Shown here piece after piece: positions 30,864-38,241 of a stretch of DNA of 41,984 nt (position 1 is its first letter; the number at the start of each line of letters is the position of its first letter). Under the pieces are notes generated by a model, which worked only from the letters and a program-made list of their open reading frames with translations, made no database searches and was not told where the DNA came from. The stretch covers positions 1 to 41,984 of the IMG/VR virus record IMGVR_UViG_3300027082_000003. One strand, 5' to 3'. The position numbers and the translations under genes were made by a program. This stretch comes from a virus.

Positions 30864-31214
30864 AAGTTAGCATAAACCTTTTTAGAAAGTGTTACGCAAC
30901 AGATTCTTTGGGGGTGGTCGTTGAACCTAAAAATTCAAGGCCTACCGGTGAGGCCCACGACTAATACACCGGTTACTGAATTTAATAAAGGTTTAGAGTA
31001 GTCTTGGCGGACCCGCTTTAAACCAAAGTTGTTCGACCAAACCCTGCAAAAAATCGCGACATATTGCAGGTATTCCCAATCTTACATTTCTTAAACGTAA
31101 AACACATATATTACTAACAATACACCAATACTTTAGGCCTCCACTTCTTTTGCACTCCTTTTTCACAGAGATAGTGTTTTTTTGTGGGGGCCTTACTTTA
31201 TTAAGGAGGTTAAG
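30864..31214 (+). ncRNA. Highly structured noncoding RNA or long 5' leader
   Basis: From a consensus promoter to the first start codon there is no gene but many paired elements: AGAA/UUCU hairpin with tandem AG/GA and inner UGUU/AACA (30884-30907); UGGUCG (30915-30920) with CGACUA (30958-30963); UUGAA/UUCAA (30921-30938); GGCCU/AGGCC (30939-30955) whose loop ACCGGUG pairs perfectly with CACCGGU (30967-30973), a 7-bp pseudoknot; UAAACCUUU (30873-30881) with AAAGGUUUA (30987-30995); CCUGCAA/UUGCAGG (31043-31070); AGGCCUCCAC/GUGGGGGCCU (31135-31193). A weak hairpin before T7 (31177-31183) may be a terminator or attenuator. GGUUUA can instead pair with UAAACC at 31019-31024, so two states are possible. 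It matches no RNA class that I know. Confidence 0.6.
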
Positions 31215-31448
31215 ATGGACAAAGATAGTGATATATACATTAGAATGAAAATTTTAGACGCAAAGTTAGCCGAATTAGAAAAAGACAACGATGATATGGA
31301 AGAACCGATTAAGTTTTTAGCAAGACAGATGGTTAAACTTGGTATAGACGACCACGTTGATGATTGGGTAGTTGAAGAATATGTTGACGAAGTCAAAGAA
31401 GAAATTAATAGGGTTCGCTTAATGACATTAATGACGGGGGAGGAATAA
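31215..31448 (+). CDS. Unknown acidic helical protein
   Basis: ATG 31215 with AAGGAGG 5 bases upstream; the frame extends to a TTG at 31182 that lies in the leader hairpin. 77 residues, acidic and helical (RMKILDAKLAELEKDNDDME, DHVDDWVVEEYVDEVKEEIN). Not recognised. First gene under the structured leader, whose CUCCUU (31155-31160) can pair with its ribosome site. Confidence 0.75.
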   Translation: MDKDSDIYIRMKILDAKLAELEKDNDDMEEPIKFLARQMVKLGIDDHVDDWVVEEYVDEVKEEINRVRLMTLMTGEE

Positions 31449-31714
31449 TGGGAGAATACGTAAAGTTATCGCTTGAACACTATGAAAGATTGAAGGACAA
31501 ACAGGAAACGACCGAACATATCGAAGAAACTTACGATTATCTTACTAAAATGATGTCTAACTCACATAAAGTGACAGGTCAAGAAGTAGATGGTTTAAAT
31601 AGAGAATTGGTCGTTTATTTAGATGAACACAGGTTAAGGGATTTGTTTAGGGCAACGGTCGGAATGGACCAGACTTTAGACTTTGAATTAAAGTTCATAA
31701 TTGATAGGGGGTAA
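31448..31714 (+). CDS. Unknown protein
   Basis: 88 residues; ATG 31448 overlaps the previous stop (TAATG) and GGGGGAGG precedes it. Mostly helical (KLSLEHYERLKDKQETTEHI, TYDYLTKMMSNSHK). Not recognised. It belongs to the unit after the structured leader. Confidence 0.75.
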   Translation: MGEYVKLSLEHYERLKDKQETTEHIEETYDYLTKMMSNSHKVTGQEVDGLNRELVVYLDEHRLRDLFRATVGMDQTLDFELKFIIDRG

Positions 31715-31716
31715 TA

Positions 31717-32187
31717 ATGACAGGGTTAATTTTGATAATAGTGGGTTTGGTGATAAGTAATATCGCATTTGGTATCTTATTTCTACACGAAAATAACAAA
31801 AGAGGAAGTTTAGAGAGGCAGTTATCTATCTGGAAAGATGAATATAACCATATAGAATGCAGAGTAAAGAGATATGATAGAAAAATAGATGAACTAAAAG
31901 AGATAATAGAGGATAAAGAAGAAAAAATTATCCATTGGAGTGATTTGGCAGACAAAAGAGCCGAGAAAATCCGGAAGTTAGAAAGAAAAATATATAAATT
32001 AACAAGAGAATCACAAGATTTAGTGGTAACTTTTAACGATAACAACACCAAACAGTTTTTAAATATAGTAGAAGATAGGGTTCAATATAACCACCCGGAC
32101 GATGTAGCGGTCCATATATTCAAAGACGATAACGATAAAGAATATACAGTAAAGGAAGATTATATAAAAGCAATAGAACCTGTATAG
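31717..32187 (+). CDS. Membrane-anchored coiled-coil protein
   Basis: 156 residues, ribosome site GGGGG in the previous gene's end. Residues 3-23 (GLILIIVGLVISNIAFGILF) form one membrane segment; then a long charged coiled coil to about residue 100 (EIIEDKEEKIIHWSDLADKR). The C-terminal 50 residues are a small mixed domain (DDVAVHIFKDDNDKEYTVKE). Function unknown; being outside the lysis cassette, it is less likely a spanin. Confidence 0.75.
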   Translation: MTGLILIIVGLVISNIAFGILFLHENNKRGSLERQLSIWKDEYNHIECRVKRYDRKIDELKEIIEDKEEKIIHWSDLADKRAEKIRKLERKIYKLTRESQDLVVTFNDNNTKQFLNIVEDRVQYNHPDDVAVHIFKDDNDKEYTVKEDYIKAIEPV

Positions 32188-32197
32188 GGGTGTTTTG

Positions 32198-32401
32198 ATG
32201 GCAGTTGAGAAGAAAAAATTTACGGCAATGAAATTATTAGATAAGCACGAAGAAATTTCAGAAAATATCAAAGAGGCCAAACGCGAAATAAAGGAACTAG
32301 AATTTAAGAAAAAGATACATAAGGACTATTTACGCAGACAGGTAGCCAAACAGAAGGCCTTAAAGAAAGAATTGCTTAATAACCACGGGTTTAGTGTATA
32401 A
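32198..32401 (+). CDS. Unknown basic helical protein
   Basis: Start at ATG 32198 after AGGGGTG; TTG 32195 is adjacent. 67 residues, one long Lys/Glu-rich helix (HEEISENIKEAKREIKELEF, KKIHKDYLRRQVAKQKALKK), probably a coiled coil. Not recognised. Confidence 0.7.
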   Translation: MAVEKKKFTAMKLLDKHEEISENIKEAKREIKELEFKKKIHKDYLRRQVAKQKALKKELLNNHGFSV

Positions 32402-32411
32402 GGAGGTAAAA

Positions 32412-32696
32412 ATGGATAGGCTTAACGGCAAATATCACTTTTTTTATAGTAAAGAACAGGAAGAATTGATAAAAGATATGCGACCTAATCATACTAATCA
32501 TAAAAAAACTTATGTTAATTTATATAAAACTGGTAAAAATAATGTTACAGAATTTATTCAATATACAGAAATGGTCCACGAATTTAATATGGGTAAAGCG
32601 AACTATACTCCGCACGATGAACGGTTTGATGATTCTAGAGAAGTGGCCGTAGTAGAGGACCCAGAGATAATGAGAGGCGAATCTTATGACCGATGA
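32412..32696 (+). CDS. Unknown protein
   Basis: ATG 32412 with AAGGAGG upstream; the open frame extends six codons further. 94 residues, polar with a His/Asn/Tyr-rich centre (KDMRPNHTNHKKTYVNLYKT) and an acidic end. Not recognised. Overlaps the next gene by 11 bases. Confidence 0.7.
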   Translation: MDRLNGKYHFFYSKEQEELIKDMRPNHTNHKKTYVNLYKTGKNNVTEFIQYTEMVHEFNMGKANYTPHDERFDDSREVAVVEDPEIMRGESYDR

Positions 32697-32868
32697 TAAA
32701 TTAAAGACCAAAAGAAAATTAAATTATCCAATAGAATGTTCAAGTTGTGGCTTTCGTCCAAATGAGATTAAAGACCACGACGAAAAAACGCCCGGTTTAA
32801 GGGTATTTCCAGGAAGTTGCCCAGAATGTGGCGCTTATACCAGGCCGGTGTTTGAAGAAAGAAATTAA
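32686..32868 (+). CDS. Small zinc-ribbon protein
   Basis: 60 residues with CSSC at about 18-21 and CPEC at about 45-48, a two-knuckle zinc ribbon, with a polar linker between. ATG 32686 overlaps the previous gene; AGAGGCGAA lies upstream. Similar small CxxC proteins occur at 24829 and 25050. A nucleic-acid or protein adaptor role is likely. Confidence 0.75.
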   Translation: MTDDKLKTKRKLNYPIECSSCGFRPNEIKDHDEKTPGLRVFPGSCPECGAYTRPVFEERN

Positions 32869-32896
32869 CGAATGTTTATATAACCTCCTTACTTGT

Positions 32897-32944
32897 GGTG
32901 GAGTTTTTACCCACGTTTACCAGGGGCGTGGGTTCCTCTTCACC
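32897..32944 (+). promoter_or_regulatory. Leader stem-loop before the 32966 gene
   Basis: Within the 97-base gap, ACCCACG (32909-32915) pairs perfectly with CGTGGGT (32927-32933), loop TTTACCAGGGG; outside it, GGTGGAG (32897-32903) can pair with CTC (32936-32938) and CACC (32941-32944) across a TT bulge. There is no T-run. Placed right before the ribosome site GAAAGGAAGTG, it looks like a translational control or stability element. Confidence 0.55.
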
Positions 32945-32965
32945 GTTACTGAAAGGAAGTGAAAA

Positions 32966-33853
32966 ATGGAATTAGAAAGACTTTTAAAAAATTATTTGAG
33001 TTATAAAGGATACAAAACTCCAATAAAAATTATAGAATATTTTCATAACCAAAAAAAAGATACGATTGAAGTTAAATTCATAGATGATAACCTTACTTAT
33101 CCCATAGAAGAAATGATTGATTTAGAATATTTAGAAGAATATAAAAACCAAACAGTAAGAGCAGATTATGACTATCAAATGGTTTGTCGTGAACCAATGA
33201 CGGCGACCGAAGAAAAATTAGAACGTGATGTGATGTTCGGCCAAAGAAGTGATGAAGAAATTATCAAAAAATGGGCGGAACGGAAAGATAAAGAGTTAGC
33301 GAAACAATTTTTGGCAAAGAAAGGCTTGAATGTTGATAGAGTAGAAGGAGTTAGGTATTTTAACAATTTAGAAATGTTCGAGATAACTTTTTGTAAAGGC
33401 GCTGATAAAAGAACTTATTGTTTTCCAGAACAGGAGGTTGAAATGTCTTTAAAAGATTTGATGAACCCAGAAGATATTCCTACAAGACCACCAGGAATTA
33501 TAACAGAAAAAAAGACTTTGGAGGAACTTGAACTAGAAATGAATAATAATCATAGTGCAGACGCTATGGCTTATATGTTGAGAAATCAATTTGGTTTACC
33601 GGCAGAAAATAAAAATAAGGAGGAAAAAGAAGTGAATTATAATTTGTATGAGGTTATTTTGGTTGAAAAGAGGGAACCTGGGACAGAACCGGATATTTTG
33701 ATAGACAAGAAGGTTGTTGCTAAAAACAGAGAACACGCCAAAGGCAAAGCAGGAGTTAATGAATATTTAGAACCGGCAGATTATGATACCACAAAGTTTG
33801 TTATAACAACAAATGAATTATTTTATATCAGAGAAGTAGAAGATGGTGAATAA
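32966..33853 (+). CDS. Three-module protein with two internal in-frame start sites
   Basis: 295 residues behind AAAGGAAGTG. Module 1 (1-159) is charged alpha/beta. Module 2 begins at ATG 33443 (MSLKDLMNPEDIPTRPPG), 5 bases after a strong AGGAGG, and contains NNNHSADAMAYMLRNQFG. Module 3 begins at GTG 33632 (NYNLYEVILVEKREPG), 8 bases after AAGGAGG. Both internal starts are exactly in frame. Either three ancestral small genes fused when stop codons were lost, or the cell makes three nested proteins from one frame. Lies just upstream of terL. No module is assigned a function. Confidence 0.7.
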   Translation: MELERLLKNYLSYKGYKTPIKIIEYFHNQKKDTIEVKFIDDNLTYPIEEMIDLEYLEEYKNQTVRADYDYQMVCREPMTATEEKLERDVMFGQRSDEEIIKKWAERKDKELAKQFLAKKGLNVDRVEGVRYFNNLEMFEITFCKGADKRTYCFPEQEVEMSLKDLMNPEDIPTRPPGIITEKKTLEELELEMNNNHSADAMAYMLRNQFGLPAENKNKEEKEVNYNLYEVILVEKREPGTEPDILIDKKVVAKNREHAKGKAGVNEYLEPADYDTTKFVITTNELFYIREVEDGE

Positions 33854-33878
33854 TATATAGCAGAAAAGGTTGGTTACT

Positions 33879-35486
33879 ATGACAGAACAACATTCTAGTA
33901 GAGTATATAGAATAAAAGAAAAATTAGAAGTTGACCCTATAAATAGAGTAAGGTTCGAGAAACTTAAACGCGACCCCTATATGTATATTAACGAAGTTGT
34001 AAGTATAGAGGATAAAGACGTTGTAGGTTCTGTTATCGACTTTGATTTATGGGAGGCCCAGGAAAAGGCCCTTTCTAAAATGATAAATAATAGGTTATCA
34101 GTAGTATTAAAAGCGCGTCAGCTAGGTTTATCCTGGTTGGCGCTTTCTTATGGAACACATATTGTTGCTTTCAATCCCGGCAAATCAGTATCCGTTATTT
34201 CACAGACGGAAGAGGACGCTAAAGAACTGATACGCCGGGTTGATTTTATTTTAAGACATTTGCCTAATTGGTTAATCGTTTCTAAAGATACAGAAGAGGA
34301 AGATTGGGAAGAAAATACAACAGGTATATGGTTCGAGAAAAGGGCTTTATCTATCCAGATACACTTTCCAGATGAAGAGGATTCGTTCTTTAAAGGCTAT
34401 ACTTCCTCACCAGGTTCAGCACGTTCATTTACTGACAATCTAGTAATTATGGACGAATGGGCGTTTCACCCGATGGCCGAAGATATTTGGACTTCCGCTT
34501 ATCCGACAATAAATAGGCCCACAGGTGGTAAAGTTATCGGTATTTCAACAGGTGAAAGAGGCACGTTCTTTGAAGAAATATGGAATGACGCAGAATGGGA
34601 GTTTGAACTGACAGGTGAATCCGGACGCGGAAGAAATGGTTTCGTTGGTATCTTCCTGCCCTGGGATTCAGACCCTAGGCGTGACAGAGAATGGTATGAA
34701 AGAACCAGAAGAGCATTACCACGCACCTACCGCAAAGAATATCCTTCCTCACCAGAAGAGGCCTTCTCAATCGGTAAAGGCGCTATGTTTCCAGAGTGGA
34801 ACAAAGAAATACACGTTATTCACGACAAGGCTTGGTATCCGCCAGATTCTTGGCGTATTGTTGGCGCTTATGATGGTGCTTATAAACAACCGGCTTTTGT
34901 CTGGGTTGCTATCTCTAACGATGGTTGGGCGGTCGCTTACCGCGAGTATTATGATTCCTTCGTAACCGACCCCGAACAAGCAGAGGCTATCCGTGCGCTT
35001 TCACGTGATAAAGACGGAAGGCCAGAACAGATTGACTATATCGTTGCTGATACGTCCTGTTGGGCTAAAAGCCAGGATAGTGGAAAATCAACGGTCAAAA
35101 TATTCCGCAACCACGGGATAGGGCCGATTAAAAAGGCTGATAAAGACAGAATTATGGGTTGGAGGCGCTTACACGAGTGGCTTAAACCTTTAAAAGATGA
35201 AGATGGTAACTATATTCCGGATAGGTTCGGCGACCCACTTGCTAAACTACGTGTTACTCCGAATTGCCCGAATATTATCAGAACTATACCGGGTTTACAG
35301 TATAATGAACACAAACCAGAAGATTTAGACAACGGACAAGAGGACCACCTTGTTGACGCTTTGCGCTATTTGGTTATGACTTTCAGTAATAACGATAGGA
35401 TACACGTTCCTAAAATGGAAAAAAGAAGGCGTGAAAAGAAACGCAAGAAAATGATAGAACCCATTTCAAAAGAAGTGGGGTATTAA
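33879..35486 (+). CDS. terL: Large terminase subunit
   Basis: 535 residues from ATG 33879 (AGGTTGG upstream; a TTG three codons earlier is possible). ATPase motifs: Walker A-like KARQLGLSW (K78 to W86), Walker B LVIMDEWAF with D192-E193, and coupling motif GISTGERG. The nuclease domain shows D332 in GAYDGAY, D391 in VADTSCW and D489/D493 in EDHLVDALRY, the RNase H-like acidic set. It pumps DNA into the prohead and cuts it. The C-terminus is very basic (KRRREKKRKKMI). Confidence 0.93.
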   Translation: MTEQHSSRVYRIKEKLEVDPINRVRFEKLKRDPYMYINEVVSIEDKDVVGSVIDFDLWEAQEKALSKMINNRLSVVLKARQLGLSWLALSYGTHIVAFNPGKSVSVISQTEEDAKELIRRVDFILRHLPNWLIVSKDTEEEDWEENTTGIWFEKRALSIQIHFPDEEDSFFKGYTSSPGSARSFTDNLVIMDEWAFHPMAEDIWTSAYPTINRPTGGKVIGISTGERGTFFEEIWNDAEWEFELTGESGRGRNGFVGIFLPWDSDPRRDREWYERTRRALPRTYRKEYPSSPEEAFSIGKGAMFPEWNKEIHVIHDKAWYPPDSWRIVGAYDGAYKQPAFVWVAISNDGWAVAYREYYDSFVTDPEQAEAIRALSRDKDGRPEQIDYIVADTSCWAKSQDSGKSTVKIFRNHGIGPIKKADKDRIMGWRRLHEWLKPLKDEDGNYIPDRFGDPLAKLRVTPNCPNIIRTIPGLQYNEHKPEDLDNGQEDHLVDALRYLVMTFSNNDRIHVPKMEKRRREKKRKKMIEPISKEVGY

Positions 35487-35488
35487 TT

Positions 35489-35677
35489 ATGGAAACAAAA
35501 GTGGCTTTGGGGGTGATTGATAAAATTAGACCTTCATCGTTTGAAATAGAGCCGGAGGACTATGGATACCACGCACTATTGGTCGCTATTGTAGCGAATG
35601 ATGAAATGTCAGCCGATGAATGTAATAGGCTTGTAAGGGGTAAACAAGTGGTTAAAAAAGACTTTTGTGTAAAATAG
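35489..35677 (+). CDS. Unknown small protein
   Basis: 62 residues starting 3 bases after terL. Predicted mixed fold: KVALGVIDKIRPSSFEIEPE, DYGYHALLVAIVANDEMSAD, ECNRLVRGKQVVKKDF. Not recognised. It is the last gene before the palindromic promoter region at 35682. Confidence 0.65.
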   Translation: METKVALGVIDKIRPSSFEIEPEDYGYHALLVAIVANDEMSADECNRLVRGKQVVKKDFCVK

Positions 35678-35681
35678 CGTT

Positions 35682-35709
35682 TTAACACTTTATAACAATT
35701 TGTTATACT
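35682..35709 (+). promoter_or_regulatory. Promoter overlapped by a perfect 17-base palindrome
   Basis: TTAACA (35682-35687), 16-base spacer, TATACT (35704-35709). TATAACAA, central T, TTGTTATA (35691-35707) is a perfect palindrome covering the spacer and most of the -10 box. A dimeric regulator bound there would block or reposition RNA polymerase. It precedes the portal, scaffold and capsid genes. Confidence 0.6.
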
Positions 35710-35770
35710 TAAAATAGAGAACAGAACGGAATACAATTACTTTTAGTTATATTGGAGGTATTAAAATATT

Positions 35771-36052
35771 ATGGTAAGACCACAACAAGGTATTCAAGGT
35801 AGTGGCCCATCGCCCGGTCCCCAAAGACAGGCACAACCGCAGGGACAACCCCAGGGACAACGCCAGGGGCAACCACAACAAGGGCAAATGCCACCACAAA
35901 TGCAACAGTTGGTAAGGCGTTTTATGAGTATGGACAAACAGAAATTGTCAGTAATGTTGGCCCAGGCCGTTATGCAAATTCAGCAACAACAAGGCGCACA
36001 GGGTCCCCAACAGGGAGGCCAGGTAAGAAGGAACCCACCTAACACTAGATAA
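35771..36052 (+). CDS. Gln/Pro-rich low-complexity protein
   Basis: 93 residues, ATG 35771 after TTGGAGG. Mostly repeats of QPQGQ/QQGQ units, with one helical core (MQQLVRRFMSMDKQKLSVML). Composition matches the Gln-rich N-terminus of the scaffold protein (38241). It may be an accessory head-assembly or virion protein; no enzyme motif. Confidence 0.7.
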   Translation: MVRPQQGIQGSGPSPGPQRQAQPQGQPQGQRQGQPQQGQMPPQMQQLVRRFMSMDKQKLSVMLAQAVMQIQQQQGAQGPQQGGQVRRNPPNTR

Positions 36053-36066
36053 AGCGGGTGTTTTAA

Positions 36067-37989
36067 ATGTTAATAACAAACGAGCAAAAACAAAAAACGC
36101 AGGAAACTTTACAATTATTTAACTATTATGAAAATTACAGGCGTGATTACAGAGAAACCGCACTTGATAATTATAAAGATTTAGTAGGATACAAAAAGCA
36201 GTTGGACGAGGACGACCCGCGTTCTAACCTGCATATTCCCCGCGTTTATCAGATAGTGGACACGATTAGAAGTCGTCTTGTTATGGCTTTTTTCAAACGC
36301 GAACCTTATTTCGAGTTTTTGCCTTCACCTACACGTCAGAATATGTATTCTAAACAATCGGCGGAAGAGAAGGCCAAAGTTGCGTCCAATATCGTGGACC
36401 AACAATTAAACCGGAATAATATCGTGTCAAAATTTTATGATTTTGTTACTTCTTTTCTGACCTTCCCACTAGGAATTATGAGTGTGGGTTGGCGTTATGA
36501 GGAAAAGATGATAAGGCGCAGGGTGCCGGAACCAGAGATACAAAATACCAGGTTTGGTTATTATAAGACAGGCAATTATGTTTATGTTCCTTATGAGCAA
36601 AAAGAGGTTGCTTTTGATGATAACCATATCGGTAACGTAAATTTCTTTGACTTCTGGCCGGACCCACGGGCGACAGATATATCTAACGCCAGGGGAGTAT
36701 TTCATAGAGAATTTTTAACTTGGGAAGAAGTTGTTGATAGAATAGAGTTTTATCGCAAATTAAATGAAGGGACTATTTATCAGACCCAGAGAGATGATTT
36801 AGGCAACGCACAAAGTTTGGAATCCGGACGTTCTATTTTAAAGAACGCCGTTGAACAATCAGATGGTGACGAATATGATGTATATAGTAATTTAGACGAC
36901 AGAAAAGAAAACAAGAATGAATTATACGAGTTTATGCACTATTGGGAGCCGGACAAACATAAAATAATCATAAATAGACAACAGATAGTATATGAAGGTC
37001 CGTCACCTTATTGGAGGCACGGCGAATTACCGTTTGTTACTGCCTCTTTTGAAAGATTACCCAATCAGATGATGGGACAAGGTGCAATAGATTTCTTACA
37101 CGATTTACAACAGGAAGAAAACGCTATTCACAATCAACGTTCAGATAATGTTAATATGATTTTGAACAAAATGTGGAAAGTTAAGAGAACCGCAGATATT
37201 GATGAATCACAGTTGATTTCACAACCACACGGTATAATTCACGTTGACGAACCCGATGATATAGAACCTATCGAATTTAACGATGTCGTGGCCTCTAGTT
37301 TTCAACAACAGAATATCATATCACAAATTATGGAAAATACACTAGGAACACCACCTATTATGCGTGGTGCAGAAGGTAGAGGCAGTTCGACCGCAACAGA
37401 GGTTATGAAACAAACAACTAACGCCGGTATGCGTTTCGATGTTAAGATTAGACTTTATAATGAATTAGGATTGCAGAGATTGGCTTATTTAATGGATATG
37501 AATAATCAGCAGTTTATTAGTGATGAACGTATTATCAAGATGAAACAAGAAGGTGTCGAACAATGGAGGGCAGTTGAGCCTAGAGAAATTATTGGTGAAT
37601 TTGATTATAGACCTGCTACACCATCTATCGACCCAGGCGCTAATAAACAGGTCAGACGTGAGCAAATGACAATGTTAATGCAGACTTTACTCAATATGCA
37701 GATTCCTTATGTTGATTACTATAAACTTATTAAAGAGTGGATTGAAGAGTTTGATATTCCAAACCCGGAATCCTTCTTATTACCGAAGGACCAGGCTAGG
37801 GAAATAATGAAACAGATGATGTTACAACAACAAAAAGAAGAGCAAGGAAAAGATAGTAAAGGTAAAGCAAATAACAATCAACCCACAATGGCCCAACAAC
37901 AGGTCAATGCTAATTATGGTAAAAAGAGGTCTGGTTCACCACAACAACACGGACCAACACAAGAACGCAAAAGTGGGCAGGTGAGATAA
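36067..37989 (+). CDS. Portal protein
   Basis: 640 residues after AGCGGGTG. The N-terminal third has the podovirus portal layout: YYENYRRDYRETALDNYKDL, RSNLHIPRVYQIVDTIRSRL, VASNIVDQQLN, NVNFFDFWPDPRA. The middle holds MMGQGAIDFLHDLQQEENAI and the long GRGSSTATEVMKQTTNAGMR helix, where the crown/stem helices of the ring lie. It forms the DNA entry vertex and binds terminase and adaptor. Length and position (terL - portal - scaffold - capsid) fit. The C-terminal 60 residues are Gln-rich. Confidence 0.85.
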   Translation: MLITNEQKQKTQETLQLFNYYENYRRDYRETALDNYKDLVGYKKQLDEDDPRSNLHIPRVYQIVDTIRSRLVMAFFKREPYFEFLPSPTRQNMYSKQSAEEKAKVASNIVDQQLNRNNIVSKFYDFVTSFLTFPLGIMSVGWRYEEKMIRRRVPEPEIQNTRFGYYKTGNYVYVPYEQKEVAFDDNHIGNVNFFDFWPDPRATDISNARGVFHREFLTWEEVVDRIEFYRKLNEGTIYQTQRDDLGNAQSLESGRSILKNAVEQSDGDEYDVYSNLDDRKENKNELYEFMHYWEPDKHKIIINRQQIVYEGPSPYWRHGELPFVTASFERLPNQMMGQGAIDFLHDLQQEENAIHNQRSDNVNMILNKMWKVKRTADIDESQLISQPHGIIHVDEPDDIEPIEFNDVVASSFQQQNIISQIMENTLGTPPIMRGAEGRGSSTATEVMKQTTNAGMRFDVKIRLYNELGLQRLAYLMDMNNQQFISDERIIKMKQEGVEQWRAVEPREIIGEFDYRPATPSIDPGANKQVRREQMTMLMQTLLNMQIPYVDYYKLIKEWIEEFDIPNPESFLLPKDQAREIMKQMMLQQQKEEQGKDSKGKANNNQPTMAQQQVNANYGKKRSGSPQQHGPTQERKSGQVR

Positions 37990-38241
37990 ATTAGTAACGA
38001 AAAGAGAAAAGCAGAGGCAAAACTTATAAGAAGTTTATCAACCCACAGAGGGTATGATTTATTAAAGGAAAAGATGGAAAGTCAGATGGAAACCATTAGA
38101 CAGACGTTGGAAGAAGGTAAGGCTGATAATTATGGCGAGTATAAGGAAATGGCGGGTAAGATTCAAGGTATTAAGAAAATTTTTAAATACGTTGAATTTC
38201 AAAAGAACCAAGACAAAAAATTTAAGGAGGCAAATAACTAA
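37990..38241 (+). CDS. Small conserved-type phage protein, apparent AUU start
   Basis: An open frame of 84 codons begins right after the portal TAA at ATT 37990, 5 bases after AGGTGAG, and ends TAA at 38239-38241 overlapping the scaffold ATG. No ATG, GTG or TTG lies in frame before ATG 38073, 28 codons in. The upstream part (LIRSLSTHRGYDLLKEKMES) resembles the H-G-L-E pattern of small helical proteins found between portal and scaffold in other podoviruses, so it appears to be coding. ATG 38073 (AAAGGAAAAG upstream) would give a 56-residue form. It may be a head-assembly helper. Confidence 0.6.
   Translation: MSNEKRKAEAKLIRSLSTHRGYDLLKEKMESQMETIRQTLEEGKADNYGEYKEMAGKIQGIKKIFKYVEFQKNQDKKFKEANN

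Noticed and set aside
30939-31005. Group I intron core (GACTA and TAGTC like P7, CACCGGT like P3)
   Set aside because: P3 5' strand would need to lie before P4-P6, but only eight bases separate its partner from GACTA, so a P4-P6 domain cannot fit. There is also no split gene around it.
31153-31183. Strong Rho-independent terminator before T7
   Set aside because: The only stem before the T-run is CACT/AGTG, 4-5 pairs with a long loop. It is kept only as a possible weak attenuator within the RNA feature.
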